From the NCBI GenBank assembly GCA_951213105.1, contig OX578136.1, positions 152,726,678 through 152,790,677 of the forward strand: DNA of 64,000 nucleotides. Reading direction: 5' to 3'. Position 1 is the first letter of the stretch. Each line of letters starts with the position of its first letter. The stretch comes from Amaurobius ferox (taxonomy: Eukaryota > Arthropoda > Arachnida > Araneae > Amaurobiidae). Made by a program: the position numbers and the translations under genes. Of the stretch, positions 1 to 12,005 are shown piece by piece. The notes below the pieces were generated by a model. That model had not been told where the DNA came from. It searched no databases and saw nothing but the letters and a program-made list of their open reading frames with translations.

Positions 1-129
1 GAATTTTAAATACGGTTTACAATATATTTACACGTTTAAAAGCATCCGTGAGTATGAATCAACTGTATCTGACTATCAATGCAATGTATGTATACACTCT
101 GAATCAAAAACTATCCCACTAAATATTGT

Positions 130-215
130 AACATTTAGTAACCAATTGCTGATTAGATCTTGGTACGAGTAAGAAAAGGAGAATTGACCTTGTTTCCCGA
201 AGTGGTCAGAGAAAA
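130..215 (-). repeat. Short B-family fragment
   Basis: This stretch reads like the internal unit of repeat family B in reverse: GCTGATTAGATCTTGGTACG is followed by a degraded form of the motif that reads CGAAATGGCC in better copies. Neither terminus is present. It lies just left of the complete copy B1 and is probably a remnant of an older element. The alignment is by eye only. Confidence 0.4.
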
Positions 216-241
216 ATGGAAAATAAAACTGAAATAAAAAA

Positions 242-1020
242 TCTGATGTGGGCAGCACATGACTTTCCCTACAGAGTTATATTCACGTTCTCTTTATTTT
301 AATTCACTTTAATTCACTTTTAATTCAAATTTCGTTCTCATTTGGCAAGTGGAAATGTTTTCAAAGGTGGCGTAGCAAAAATACAGAAAAACTAAAATAT
401 CTCGAGAACGGCTAGTTCTAGTGTAATGGGGTTGATCTTATTATTTTATCGTTATAAATTACGTATAAAACAAGCAATTTATGGATATATTTGAAAATAC
501 GTAGGTTTTATTTTAGATTTATGATTTTTGCGGGCCATTTCGCAAAGAAAGGCAGGTTATCTTTTACCGAATCGTACCAAAATCTAATCAGCACCAGAGT
601 AACCCACAAGTGACTTTCTACCAAGTTTTGTAAAATTTGATCTATTAGTCTTGCAGCTAGAGTGGATACAGACAATTTTTGCGGGCCATTTCGCAAAACA
701 AGCGAGTTCTGTCATCCCAAATCGAAACAAAAACTAATCAGCACCAGGGTCACCTACAAGTGACTTATCTACCAAATTTTATAAAATTTGGTCCATCAAT
801 TAGAGTGGTAACAATTAGAGTGGTCCATTAGAGTGGTAACATACCTTGCACAGACAGACAGACACAAACACACACACACACACAGACGTCAGGCTAAAAA
901 TAGTTCTTTCGTGTTCTAGAGGTCCCAAAACGTGTAGATCCGTCGAAAACACAAGTTGTGATTTTTGGTATGATTCCAATACTTTCCCTATACATTACCA
1001 TGTATTGCAGGGAAAGTAAA
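242..1020 (+). mobile_element. Family B element, copy 1 (HINE-like, non-autonomous)
   Basis: The element opens with TCTGATGTGGGCAGCACATG followed by ACTTTCCCTAC. It carries two copies of an internal unit of roughly 145 bp (GCGGGCCATTTCGC ... CTAATCAGCACCAG ... GTGACTT ... CTAGAGTGGATAC), then a CA microsatellite near 870-885. It ends in a hairpin (CTTTCCCTATACATTACCAT followed by GTATTGCAGGGAAAG). No coding capacity is visible. The 3' end is fused directly to the 5' end of copy B2, so the two form a head-to-tail array. Assignment to Helentron-associated elements is inferred from the layout. Confidence 0.7.
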
Positions 1021-1022
1021 AA

Positions 1023-1874
1023 TCTAATGTCGGCAGCGCATGACTTTCCATGCAGTCTCAAATTCATTTTTTCTTAATTTCTTTAAAAATTCATTAAATT
1101 AAGTTTAATTGCACAAAATAACACTAAATTTACATTTTTAATTTAATTTCTGTTTTTATTCTGTAATTGGACATATTTCCAAAGGCGGCATAACAAAAAT
1201 GTTGAAGATCCAGACCGTCCGACTCATCCTGAGGACTTGAGCAACTATTTGGACGGCCGGGAAAGGCATAATAAAAATGTGAGAAATCTCAAATATCTCG
1301 AGAACGGTTAGTGATAGAGAAATAGAGTTTTTCTCATTTTTTCCTCGTCATAAATTAAAAATAAAACAAGCATATAATTAATACATTTGAACATACGTAG
1401 TGTTTATTTAGATTTTGGCGATTTTTGAGAGACATTTCGTAAAAAAAGTCAGGTTTTTTTTTTTCCGAATCGTACCAAAATCTAATCAGTACCAGAGTAT
1501 CCCACAAGTTACTTATCCACCAAATTTCGTGAAAGTTGGTCAATTAGTATTTCAGCTAGAGTGGATACATAAAATTTTTACAGGCCATTTCGCAAACAAA
1601 GGCGGTTTCTATTTTTACGAATCGTAAGACAAAAACTAACCAGCACCAGGATCATACCCAAGTGATTTACCTACCAAACGTTTTAAAATTCGGTGAATTA
1701 GATTTTGAGTTAGAGTGGATACATACATTGCACACACAGACAGACACACACACAGACGTCACTCTAAAAATAGTTTTTTTGCATTCTAGAGGTCGCGAAA
1801 CGTGTAGATCCGTCGAAAACTCGAATTACGATTTTCGGCATGATTATTACCATGTATTGCAGGGAAAGTAAAAA
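1023..1874 (+). mobile_element. Family B element, copy 2
   Basis: The copy starts TCTAATGTCGGCAGCGCATG immediately after the hairpin of B1 and ends in the same GCAGGGAAAGTAAAA hairpin end, here missing most of the left arm. It has two internal units (about 1415-1570 and 1571-1725) and a CACA tract at 1745-1758. It contains a short insertion at about 1204-1263 that matches the 3' part of the tRNA-derived SINEs in this window. It is the second unit of a three-unit B array. Confidence 0.7.
1204..1263 (-). repeat. 60-bp SINE-tail fragment inside B2
   Basis: The segment AGACCGTCCGACTCATCCTG ... GGACGGCCGGGAA resembles the 3' part of the SINEs at 52.8 and 54.2 kb. It lies in the same reading direction relative to them, so it is minus in SINE orientation. 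Imperfect direct repeats flank it (GGCATAACAAAAATGT on the left, GGCATAATAAAAATGT on the right), as expected of a small insertion into the B element. A near-identical segment sits in A2 at 7627-7682. Confidence 0.55.
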
Positions 1875-3778
1875 CCTGATGTGAGCCGCACATGACTTAC
1901 CCTGCTGATTCAAATTCATTTTGTAATTTTTTATTACTTTCCTTATATATATAATGTATAAGGAAAATATTGTGACGGGGTCTCGAATTCGAGTTTTTGA
2001 CGGGAGAGCACGTTCAAAGCATCCCTTGTCACGAATCGAACATTTTTGATGTGATGTCTCTCTGTGTGTGTGTGTGTGTGAAAGTATGTGTGTGTGTCAG
2101 TGAGTCTGTGGAGACGATAACTGACGAACGAATGGACCGATTTGAACGAAATATGGTGCAAAAATCACAATCCGTAAAAACTGGAAGCTTATCGTTTTTA
2201 TACGGAATCGAATGTTCAGAAACCCTCTAAATTTTTGAGTGAAATTTTAAAAAAATCGTCAAAAAATCAAAACCGTTAATAAAGTTACACAAATACACAT
2301 TTTTTACATAATTTTCCATTAGAAAACGATTGACATAAATTTTAGTACGCTAACATGAACCGTTCTCGAGATATTGAACATTAAAAAAAATATATCAAAA
2401 AGTCACATAAAATAAAAAAAAAATATTTCCTATTGAGAAACATGTTCACTTTTCATATGTAATACCATGCGATAAATTGGGTGACATCATTCTCGTGGAT
2501 CTAGCTCGTTCCATTCATGAAAAAAGATACTTTGAGTAATACTTTTATATTTGAACGCCAATAGTCATTTATCTGATCTAAGAATAACTTATTTCTCCGT
2601 CCATAACGCTTGGCGAGTTTTTGGCGACAAATTTGGTGGAATGTAGCCAACTTGGCGACTTTTTTCAATGTTGCTAAATTAACGAAAAACTAGCCAAATG
2701 GATAAAAATAACGCTAAATCAATGAAAATGACGACTCATTGACAAAAATTCAATATCTTGGAAATAATATAAATATCTATTATAAAAATAATCTATTTTT
2801 TTTTTTACTGTAAAAGTAGTAAATTCATTACACTACATAAGGAAAGTCATGTGCTGCCCACATCAGATTTTTTTATTATGCATTAAATTGAGTTTAATTG
2901 CAGAAAGTAATATGGATAATTTTCTGATATTACATACAATTTGTTTTTTTTACTGCATCATCGTTTCGTTTGGCAACATATTCAATTTAAATTCTTCAGG
3001 ACTTTAAAATTCTAAAAACTACAATATCTCGAGAACGGTTTATCCTACAGTCATAGGGGCAGAGTTACCTTTCTCTTAGTTATCAAATTTTACATGTAGA
3101 ACAAGTATCTAATTAATATAATTCATCAATTTTAGTCATTTATTTCAGAGTTTAACTATCTGGCACATGTAGTATTTTATTTTAGGTCGAATATATTAGA
3201 TTTGCGGATCAAAGAAAAGGCAGATTCTCTTCGAATCGTATCAAAATCTAACCAGTATCACAGTATCCTACGACCGACTTATTTACCAAATTTTGTGTAA
3301 TTTGATCAATTAGTTTGTCAGCTAGAATGGATACATACAATTTTTGCGGGCCAGTTCGCATAAAAAAGAGGACTCTTTTTTCCGACTCGTACCACCAAGG
3401 TCACACCCAGTGACTTACTTACCAAATTTTATGAAATTTAGTCGATTAGTTGAGTTAGAGTGGATATATACAATTTTTGAGGGACATTTCGTAGAAAAAT
3501 GTTGATTCTTCTTTTACGAGTCGTATCAAAATCTAATCAGCACCAGGGTTATCCACAAGTGACTTATTTTCCAAATTTTGTAAAATTTGATCAATTAGTT
3601 TTTGAGTTAGGGTGGATACATACATACATTGCACAGACAGACACACTTCATGCTAAAAATAGTTTTTCGTGTTCTAGAGGTCTCGAAACGTGTAGATCCG
3701 TCGAAAACTCGAGTTGCGATTTTCAGCATAATTTCAATACTTTCCCTATACATTACCATGTATTGCAGGGAAAGTAAA
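1875..3778 (+). mobile_element. Family B element, copy 3, split by A1
   Basis: The 5' part (1875-1933; CCTGATGTGAGCCGCACATG and then CAAATTCATTTTGTAATT) and the 3' part (2869-3778; ATTAAATTGAGTTTAATTGC onward) align with consecutive parts of B2. They are therefore one B element interrupted by element A1. The 3' part has three of the internal units (about 3195-3330, 3340-3460 and 3470-3620) and ends in the complete hairpin CCCTATACATTACCATGTAT / GCAGGGAAAG. It is the last unit of the B1-B2-B3 array. Confidence 0.7.
1934..2868 (-). mobile_element. Family A element, copy 1, nested in B3
   Basis: On the plus strand it begins with the terminal hairpin ACTTTCCTTATATATATAAT / GTATAAGGAAAAT. It continues through a TG microsatellite (2066-2094) and the family block GACGATAACTGACGAACGAA (here preceded by GTGGA), then the CCGTTCTCGAGATATTG block. 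A TTGGCG/CGCCAA-rich module follows, and it ends with GTCATGTGCTGCCCACATCA. No open frame of note. It sits in a T-rich site inside B3, so A was mobile after the B array formed. Confidence 0.75.
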
Positions 3779-3978
3779 AACCGCTATAATGAACTTTTCG
3801 AGATATTCCATTTTTAAAATTCTATGTCAACCATTATTTTGTACTATAATACTCAAGTTAATTATCTTATGGGAGAAAGGAAGTAAAAATGAATTTGAAT
3901 CAATAAGGAAAGTCATGTGCTGCTGTGTATCTAGTGGAAATATTAAAAATTTTATTTATCATTTAATATATAGTATGA
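3779..3978. repeat. Short A/B-like fragments next to the TA tract
   Basis: CGAGATATTCCAT at about 3800 resembles the CTCGAGATATT block. AAGGAAAGTCATGTGCTGCT at about 3906-3925 matches the family A/B 5' end read in reverse. Both look like broken ends of elements. The rest of the stretch is plain AT-rich DNA. Confidence 0.35.
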
Positions 3979-4466
<488 letters not shown>

Positions 4467-4473
4467 TTTTTTC

Positions 4474-5273
4474 AAATGACTAATCGCTTTGTAAATACTT
4501 TTCACCAGAAAAAATGAACAATTTTTATACGTTGTCACAAACCGTTCTCGAGCTATCAGAAATTTTACTGTTGCACATGAAACACGATGAATCTTGAAAA
4601 AAAATTTAGCGATTTCATTACATTTGGTACGTCAATTAAATGTAGTATGCGGGGATGAAAAGCCGATTGCTTTTAAATGGGATCGACTAGTGAGAAATCT
4701 CATATTAATTCCCAGCAATATCTAATATCGATAGTTTTGTAGGGCACAGCAAAGTGTTCCTTTCCCTACAGTGAAGGTGGAAAAAGAAAACATCGATATG
4801 TTAATCGATCAAACGATGCCACTGGCTCAACAGCTCGCTCCTTTCGATTGGAATTTGAATCCCAGCCCGAATATAACACGCAAAGGTTTTTCAATCGATC
4901 CTTCGTGCGGTTTCGGGTGTCTTCCCTCACACGGAGCAACCGATCACTCTCAACTACGCAAGTTGGTTATATCGAAAACATGAAATATTTTGTCGTGGGA
5001 AAAGTTGATATCGGGAAAACAGTGACGTCACTGCCGAGATAAATGTCATCGGACAGAATGAAATCGTTCTTTTGGCAATGAAACAGTTCCTAATCAGAGA
5101 AATCTATTCCCAGCTGACCTGGAGTACGGAGTAGCTAAACATTTGTTTCTTTTTATTTATACACATTTCAATGCATTAAAAATTCTTAAAGTAAGGATAT
5201 TCTTCATGTGATAGAATTTTCTCTGAGATTACCAAGTACCTTAGCTCCTCTAGTGTATTTTCCATCGAATTAA
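4474..5273. other. Unassigned stretch with a GC-richer core and a CRE-like palindrome
   Basis: No known gene is recognised. An A/B-like CCGTTCTCGAG block lies at about 4545. From 4770 to 5040 the base composition is visibly less AT-rich than the surroundings, and a 70-codon open frame exists (4771-4983). It shows no familiar motif, and I would not call it a gene. A perfect 14-bp palindrome, CAGTGACGTCACTG, lies at 5020-5033 and contains the full CREB/ATF site TGACGTCA. A promoter or first exon is possible but unproven. Confidence 0.35.
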
Positions 5274-5748
5274 AGAGACGAAGACAAAACGCCTATGGAT
5301 GAAACGCTTGAAAATGCCATAATGGTTTGAGACTTATATCTAGGTGTCACTAGTGTTTGTAAAGCGCCCTTTGTTTCCATTTGATGACATAGTATTGAGT
5401 ATATGCATTTTTGATTATTTTAAAATTAAGATTCCCCAAATCATCAGTATAATTAATCAGTATTTTTTCACTGTTATAAGACAGAGTTTAGAATATAGGG
5501 ATACAAAAATAAATTGAAAGATAAAATAATTTTGAATATGTAGGAATATTTCTTATTGTTTTAGTTCTAATTCGCAATGCGCTACTAATTTATTTCTACA
5601 AAATTGATAGTTTAAATAAATATTTTATGCCTTTCACCATAGAAATAAATAAAACGCAGGGGCGCTTAACTTGTCGCAGCGCCACCTGAATTATTGTCTT
5701 ATTTTCTCAGTAACTCCTTATCTTTACCGCCATGATATTCTCTCTATT
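5274..5748 (+). repeat. Repeat family E, copy 1
   Basis: About 475 bp align by eye with 20222-20720. Shared blocks include AAAATGCCATAATG, TTTTTGATTA, AAAATAAATTGAAAG, CCTTTCACCATAGAAAT / CTTTCACCATAGAAAT and GCGCCACCT.AATTATTGTC. No open frame spans it and no terminal structure is obvious. It is an unclassified dispersed repeat. Strand is arbitrary. Confidence 0.6.
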
Positions 5749-6160
5749 GAAAATATTATGATCTAAAGAGAAGAATCACTTTAAATTATCAACTATTTCA
5801 AATTTATTAACTATAAAATGAAACTTTGCAGAAAACTATCGTCAATTTTATGAAAAATATAAAATAATCGCGAAAAATGCACATCCTCTATACAAATAAT
5901 AACGCAGTTTTAAAGACAGATACGGTCAATAAGCTGGTTAAAGTGAGATTATATATCAATAAGAACTATTCTGCTTAAGTTTTTTTTTTGTAATATCTAT
6001 TTAGATAATCGATGAAATAGCGTTTATTTTGCGATAAACCAACAAAAAGTATAAAAATAATATTATATGATTTTAATTACATTTAGTCCTCATAGGAAAG
6101 AAATATTTTATATGAAGTGCCCTGAAAAGTATAGAAAGATTAATAAGTACGAAAGACAAT
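5749..6160. other. No feature seen
   Basis: Plain AT-rich DNA with short A and T runs. I see no open frame, repeat or RNA signal here. Confidence 0.6.
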
Positions 6161-6244
6161 CCCATTGCAGATACTAGAAAATATAAACGGGTTTCGAGCT
6201 TATTACGCACTCATCAGCATGGAATAGCCTATATCTGTAATGGT
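6161..6244 (-). ncRNA. Hammerhead-ribozyme-like motif, type I layout, intact core
   Basis: Read on the minus strand, the core is CTGATGA, then 15 nt able to form a short stem II (one U-U mismatch), then GAAAC and CCGTTT. This gives the GAAAC-NN-GUH arrangement used by the minimal hammerheads of Penelope-like elements and retrozymes. The flanks pair as stem I: ACCATTACAGATA on one side and TATCTGCAATGGG on the other, 11 of 13 positions matching. The predicted cut follows the UU of CCGUU. A related but decayed copy lies at 36137-36233. Activity is not shown. Stem III would be only about 2 bp, as in forms thought to work as dimers. Confidence 0.6.
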
Positions 6245-7500
6245 AGTAAGAAAGCCACAATTTTTGCAAGCTTCTATGGGAACTAGAAATTTCCGTACTT
6301 TCACGTAACCTTGTTTACAATTAATTCATTTGAGATTCATAAAGTAATTGAGCAATCTAATACTTTATTATTTTTATATTATATATAAATATTTTAAGAA
6401 TGTTTTCTGGAACATAACTATTAAAACTATATTGACACTATTTGTACATTTTTATGTGAAAAAATGGATAAAATCGTTTTAAGTTCTATAGATTTTACAT
6501 TAGAACATCAATGTTAATTTACATTTCCATAGATAGGAAGGGGCAGTTCTACTACGATTCGTTTATACTCAACATGTCACTTATATTCTTCTCAAGTTGA
6601 ACACGTGAAGTCTGATAATTCTTAGTAGTTAAAATATTTAATATTAAATTGTTCCAGAAGCACAATGCTTTCGAATAATATTTCAAATATAGGTGCATTT
6701 TTATTTATTTCACGGTTTTACATTATCAACAGATTTGAGGATTTTGGTTTTTGACTTTTGAAAAATATGAAACATTATTATTTTAATATATTATGATACA
6801 TTTTTATAATTTTCTAATATTACTTAAGCTAAAACGAATTACACAGCGTTACCCAGGTCTTAAATAAGCACCCGCTGTTTAAATAACACCATTAAGTTTC
6901 TAAATCGCCAAATCAGTTCCAATCCAAATCAATACAAAGTGCGAAATCCTTAGTTTAAGCGCAGTGGCAGCATACTTGGCATAGCCAACCCACTATACAA
7001 CTGAATAAGGGTAAGACTAATAAGTGTTTGGTCATTATTTCAGCCATTGTATTTAATATATACTATAACACACCTGTTAATTGTGTCGTATGTGAAAATC
7101 TATTGAATCTGGCCTTCTGATGTATCTTTGTTAATAGAAGTTGTTTTGTCTTACGATATTTTAAATGTGTGGCTGAAATCGACTGTGAATTGTTGTAACT
7201 TTGAGATACTATAAAATTCCGTCGATCCGTACTCTCAAATGTGACTGAAAATCGAGGAAAATGTATGGGAATTTTCTTGTCTAGAACTTGTTGGGAATTT
7301 TCTGCTAAAAGAAATAAGTAGAATTTCGTCGATAACCTTAAAAAACGAAAAAAAAACTTCGTTTTCGACCCTTAAAATGCAACGAAAAATTGCTCAGTTT
7401 GAAAGAGGAGGAGGATTTTCGGAATTTTCAGCCAAAAGAAGCGAATTATATTTTTAGCAATAAATTTATTTTATTAGATGACGAAATTTTATCCACCTTT
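6245..7500. other. No gene seen
   Basis: AT-rich sequence without a supported gene. The part at 7230-7470 has phrases repeated loosely (GGGAATTTTC, AAAAGAA, TTTCGTCGATAACC), which suggests an old degraded repeat, but I cannot define it. Confidence 0.5.
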
Positions 7501-8508
7501 TTACTTCCCTTATATACATAATGTATAAGGAAAGTATTTCGACGGAAGAGCACGTTTCAAGCATCCCTGATCACGAATCAAACATTTTTGAAGTGATGTT
7601 TGTTTGTGTGTGTATGTGTGTGGAAACCCCAGGCCGTCCGACTCATCCAGAGGACTTGAGTAACTATTTGGACGACCGGGAAGGTGTGTGTGTGTGTGAA
7701 AGTATGTGCGTGTGTGTGTGTGTGTGTGTGTCAGTGAGTCTGTGGAGACGATAACTAACGAACGAATGGACCGATTCGAAAAAAATTTGGTACAAAAATC
7801 GCAATCCGTAAACACTGGAAGCCTATTGTTTTTATACGCAATCGAATGTTCAGAACATCCCTAAATTTTCGAATGAAATTTTGAAAAAAAAAATTTTTGA
7901 AATCAAAACCGCTAATAAAGTTACGCAAATAGACATGTAATTTTATGTAATTTTTCATTAGAAAACGATTGACATAAATTTTAGAACACTAACATGAACC
8001 CTTCTCGAGATATTGTACATTTTTCGAAAAAATTATCAAAAAGTCACATAAAAATAAAAAAATAAAAAATATTTCCTATTGAGAAACATGTTCACTTTTC
8101 ATATGTAATACCATGCGATAAATGGGGTGACATCATTATCGTGGATCTATCTCATTCCATTCATGAAAAAAGATACTTTAAGTAATACTTTTGTATTTGA
8201 ACGCCAGTAGTCATTTATCTGCTGTAAGAATAACTTATTTCTTTGTCCATAACGCTTGGCGAGATTTTGGCGACGAATTTGGCGGAATGTCGCCATCTTG
8301 GCGACTTTTGAAATGTTGCCAAATTAGCGAAAATCTTGCCAAATGGATAAAAATGACGCTAAATCAATGAAAATGACGACTAATTGTCGAAAATTCAATA
8401 TCTTGGAAAGAATATGAATATCTACTATGAGAAAAATCTATTTTTTTACTGTAAAAGTAGTAAATTCATTACATTATATAAGGAAAGTCATGTGTTACCC
8501 ACATCAGA
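7501..8508 (-). mobile_element. Family A element, copy 2
   Basis: Full-length layout: hairpin CTTATATACATAATGTATAAG at the left, TG microsatellites at 7600-7620 and 7685-7731, and GACGATAACTAACGAACGAA. Then come the TCTCGAGATATTG block, the TTGGCG/CGCCAA module (8255-8345) and the end CATGTGTTACCCACATCAGA. It carries the same 56- to 60-bp SINE-tail fragment as B2 (7627-7682), lying inside the TG tract. No coding capacity. Confidence 0.75.
7627..7682 (-). repeat. SINE-tail fragment inside A2
   Basis: CCAGGCCGTCCGACTCATCC ... TTGGACGACCGGGAA is nearly identical to the fragment in B2 (1204-1263). It is similar to the 3' region of the SINEs at 52.8 and 54.2 kb. It interrupts the TG microsatellite of A2, so it arrived after A2 or was carried by that A2 subfamily. 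Confidence 0.55.
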
Positions 8509-9343
8509 TTTTTTTTCAATGTTTAGAGAACGGTGAAGGGGCGCTGTTTCACAGAATTTTTCAGAATTTCAAATTGAGACAAAAAGGGAGGACTGATTGA
8601 CGGAATTCTGAGGAAATCAAACAGATGTCATGCCTTCTTCGATAAATGGACGTTGATATTCGCAGTGTAATTCTTACGTCCATTAAAAAGTTCAGGTTTC
8701 TGCAACAACTTGCAGATTCCAGATAGAGATTCATGAAAGCTAAAATCAATCAATTCTTTGAGATTTTTATTGAATGTTATGTAGTATATTTGAAAGTTCT
8801 GCTAATATAGTAATACACCGTTTTCACTAGTATTAATAAACTTGCTATCCCATGTCTGACATTGATTCATTTTGGGTATAAACATGTATGTCGCAATATA
8901 GGTCATAATTTTTTTTTCAAACGCTACCGGAATATGTTAAGTAATGAAGACAATTATTTGGGCCATAGAGAAATTTCGGCAAGGAATAAAATAACTGGCA
9001 TTTGGCCAGGTAGGTTGCAAAACTTTTCCGACTCGCACCCATTAATATCTATGACAAATTACGGTAATCAAAATACATTTTTACCAACTACCAGGAATTT
9101 TATCTAATTTAAAGGCAAAACACACATTTGAGGGCAACAATAAGTTTTAATTAAGACTTCCACAAGCCTACTAGGCCTAGTTAGAGAATTTTCTGAAATA
9201 ATTGATTACAGGGATTGTAAAATCTTGTAAACATAATTTAAAGAGGCAGCGTTTGAAGAGAAGTGAAGTTATAGTTTTTATTGAATAAATAAAAAGTTTG
9301 AAATAATATTAAAGTTAGTTCAATTAGTGGTCTATGATATGCA
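8509..9343. other. No gene seen
   Basis: AT-rich sequence without a supported coding, RNA or repeat feature. The short open frames here show no familiar motif. Confidence 0.5.
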
Positions 9344-10864
9344 TTGGATTGTCCGGAAACAACTTTCGAATTTTCCGTAAGATAGCTGTAGTAGCGCGCA
9401 GACGATTTTAATGTTATTTGAAACAATTTTTTGAGAATGCATCGTGGCAACTGATATATCAGCATGGGTTTTAAATAAAACATCAAAATCGTGGAATATT
9501 TACGTGGGTATCTTATGAAAGATAGAAGATAGATATCAACATTTTTGTCACATTTTACTTTTTTATTTCCGCAAAGGTGAAAGAGCTGCAAATGCACACA
9601 AAAAGATTTGTGCTGTGTATGGTGACAATGCAATAACAGCACGCACGTGTCAGAATCGGTTTGCAAAATTTCGTTCTGGTTATTTTTCAGTTCAAGATGC
9701 ACCACGTTTTGGTAGACCAACTAAAATTGATGATGACAAATTAAGAGCACTGATTGAAGCTGATCGTCACATAACTGTACGTCAGCTTGCTGAAATTCTA
9801 AATTCATCCAAAACAATTGATCACGATCGATGACCATTTGAAAAGCAACAATTGATGACCAATTGAAAAAGCTTGGTTACGAAAAAAAGCCTGATCTTTG
9901 GATCCCACATGAACTTAAAAAACATCATTTAACACAACGTATCAGAATATGTGATTTACTTTTGAAAAGTAACCAAAAAGATCCATGCTTGAAACGAGTG
10001 CTTGAAACGGTGATGAAAAAGTAATAGTGTTGTGATACAACTGCTTAAGGGAGACCATAAATTGTTGACTACTGCAGAGTATATCAAAGAAAATGATCAA
10101 CACAATTTCAATAACAAATTAATACATGACTTTACTTTCACCTTCACTGCATAATTCATATATCGTAGCCATAATCTTCATTCGGATTACCACGATGCCT
10201 TCAGATATTGATTAGTTGTTTTCATATAACATTTCATGATGCTTTTAGATATGTTTTCATTCTGCACGCACATAAAATATGGCGAAGGGGCTCCCACATG
10301 CACGACCTTCTTCTTTAACAAAATTTTTAGAAAGTGAGCCAGAGTCCCTTCACATAAAGAGAAAAAGCCCGCACAGATGTGGCGAGACGTGATTGGTTCA
10401 GAACATTCACACCAGTTGCCACTCCGCAAAATACAATCTTGCGCTCATCCATAGAAATTCTCAAGAGAATGACAGACAGATATTTCGGCATGCTAGAGTT
10501 ATCATGAAAACCGTTACAAATTACAATTTAATATTATTGGAGTGTTTTAATGAATAATTTAGAATAAGATAATTTTGAGTAATATAATTCGGAATAGAAT
10601 AATTTAGAATATTAATTTAAATAATTAGAATAATAATTTAAATAATTAAAATTAAAATTAAAAAAAATATTTAATAATTTTTAAAAGTATTAAATTTTGA
10701 ATAAATAAATAAAATTGTTGTAATTTATAACAAGATGTCACAACAGATTGTTTACACTAATACTGAATGCAAAAGATCATGGTCCAAGCCTGGTGAGCCA
10801 ACTCAAACAACATCAAAAAGCTGATATTCATCAGAAGGAAAAAAGTAGTTTCCGGACAACCCAA
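9344..10864 (+). mobile_element. Mariner-family transposon, defective
   Basis: The ends are inverted: TTGGATTGTCCGGAAACAAC at the left, and at the right the reverse complement of TTGGGTTGTCCGGAAACTAC. Between them, on the plus strand, is the N-terminal half of a mariner transposase (9579-10020). From 10060 to 10800 I see no catalytic DDE/D domain, and that part is AT-rich or reads as unrelated sequence. The right end is followed by TA. The left flank reads CA and not TA, so the target duplication is not clean. The element cannot encode its own transposase. Confidence 0.75.
9579..10023 (+). pseudogene. Mariner transposase, N-terminal fragment
   Basis: From 9579 the frame reads GERAANAHKKICAVYGDNAI and continues with a typical mariner paired-type helix-turn-helix region (ARTCQN, FAKFRSG, DAP.FGRP, the linker GRPTKIDDD and RALIEADRHITVRQLAEILN). 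The open part with a methionine runs 9615-9833. A frame break at about 9815-9850 separates it from a second piece (LKKLGYEKKPDLWIPHEL ... RIRICDLLLK, about 9855-10020), which is the usual region between the DNA-binding and catalytic domains. The sequence stops before the first catalytic aspartate. The family assignment is confident; function is lost. Confidence 0.85.
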
Positions 10865-11838
10865 TAATATTATACTTTGTAAAATTATGAGAATCTCTAC
10901 TGGAATTTCTCATACATACATATTCATTTTCATGCCCATATATCACAATCAGTATTAGAGGGAAAATTAAATGAGATTTTTATGAAATTTCATTTGCAAG
11001 CTGCTATTTTAAAAATCCTAATTCTTCGTGTCATGAAAGTCTTACATTTCAAATCATTTGCGCTCTAAGCATGCAAATTGTAAAACATCCTGTTCAGTTC
11101 AAATTGTTTACATTAAGTACCACATGAAATTTTATAGAAGTACGTGTATTCTTGGTGTTATCGTGTCCTTGCGAACTCATACAAAGGCACATCCTTACGG
11201 AAGTGTTGAAATTGTGTTAAGGATATTTCTTAAAGATGCTTTCAACTATAAATTCCAGATGTTATAAACTATTAATCAAAAGTTCCGACAATAATAATAA
11301 ATGCGCTTCCCGTCAGTAAAATTATCCGTAATGCAATATATTATGGTCAAGTTGGACATTTTATTTTTAATGAGATATTGTATTTAAATTTTTAAATGTG
11401 ATGTTTCCTTTGGCATCAAAGGCAATAACAATGATCAGCACCATTTTTGTAACAATGAGAAAACATTCTATTACGCGACAATTTATCTTTCAGAAAAAAT
11501 ATACAATTATAACAATAAAATATACGACTATTTTGAATACGTTGAAAAATTATTTCTCTAAAAGTTTTCAGACCATTTGTGAAAATTTCAAATGAATAGT
11601 ATATTTTGGAAGACATAGGCTTTTGCTTTGAAAATACAAAGTGGTAAAAGTTAATACCAGTACGAAAGTTAATACCAATACGTAAGTAAATACCAATACG
11701 TAAGTATTACTTGGATTGTATTATATCAAACTCTACACTCTGCAAAATATCCATCCGTCGATTCTCTAGAATCTCGAGCTATGTTTCCCAAACTTTCAAT
11801 TTTCATATACGCTTTTGAGAAATTATCTTACTGGCGTA
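10865..11838. other. No gene seen
   Basis: AT-rich with short overlapping frames on both strands and no recognisable motif. GTTAATACCAGTACGAAA and AATACCAATACGTAAGTA at 11650-11705 form a small direct repeat of about 20 bp. Confidence 0.5.
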
Positions 11839-12005
11839 CCCCTTTCTGCATACTATACTGTATACATATTGATCTAACCTTTCTTTTATATAATACATAT
11901 TGATTTAAACTTTTCAACATATGATACACACTGATTTAGCCTTTTCTACATATGATATATATTGGTTTAATCCTTTCTATATATTATACATATCGGTCTA
12001 ACTCG
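11839..12005. repeat. Minisatellite, about 34-bp unit, array 1
   Basis: Five imperfect units of the type CCTTTCTACATATGATATAT-ATTGGTTTAA, each with a pyrimidine block, an AT block and TTGRTYTAA. The same unit forms a second array 0.8 kb downstream (12801-12980), so the two probably share an origin. Confidence 0.8.

Noticed and set aside
242..1020. Family B as LTR retrotransposon or simple MITE
   Set aside because: There are no direct terminal repeats, no TG/CA ends and no true terminal inverted repeats; the ends are asymmetric with a hairpin only on one side.
5443..5470. A further hammerhead core (CTGATGA in reverse)
   Set aside because: No GAAAC partner and no flanking stem were found.
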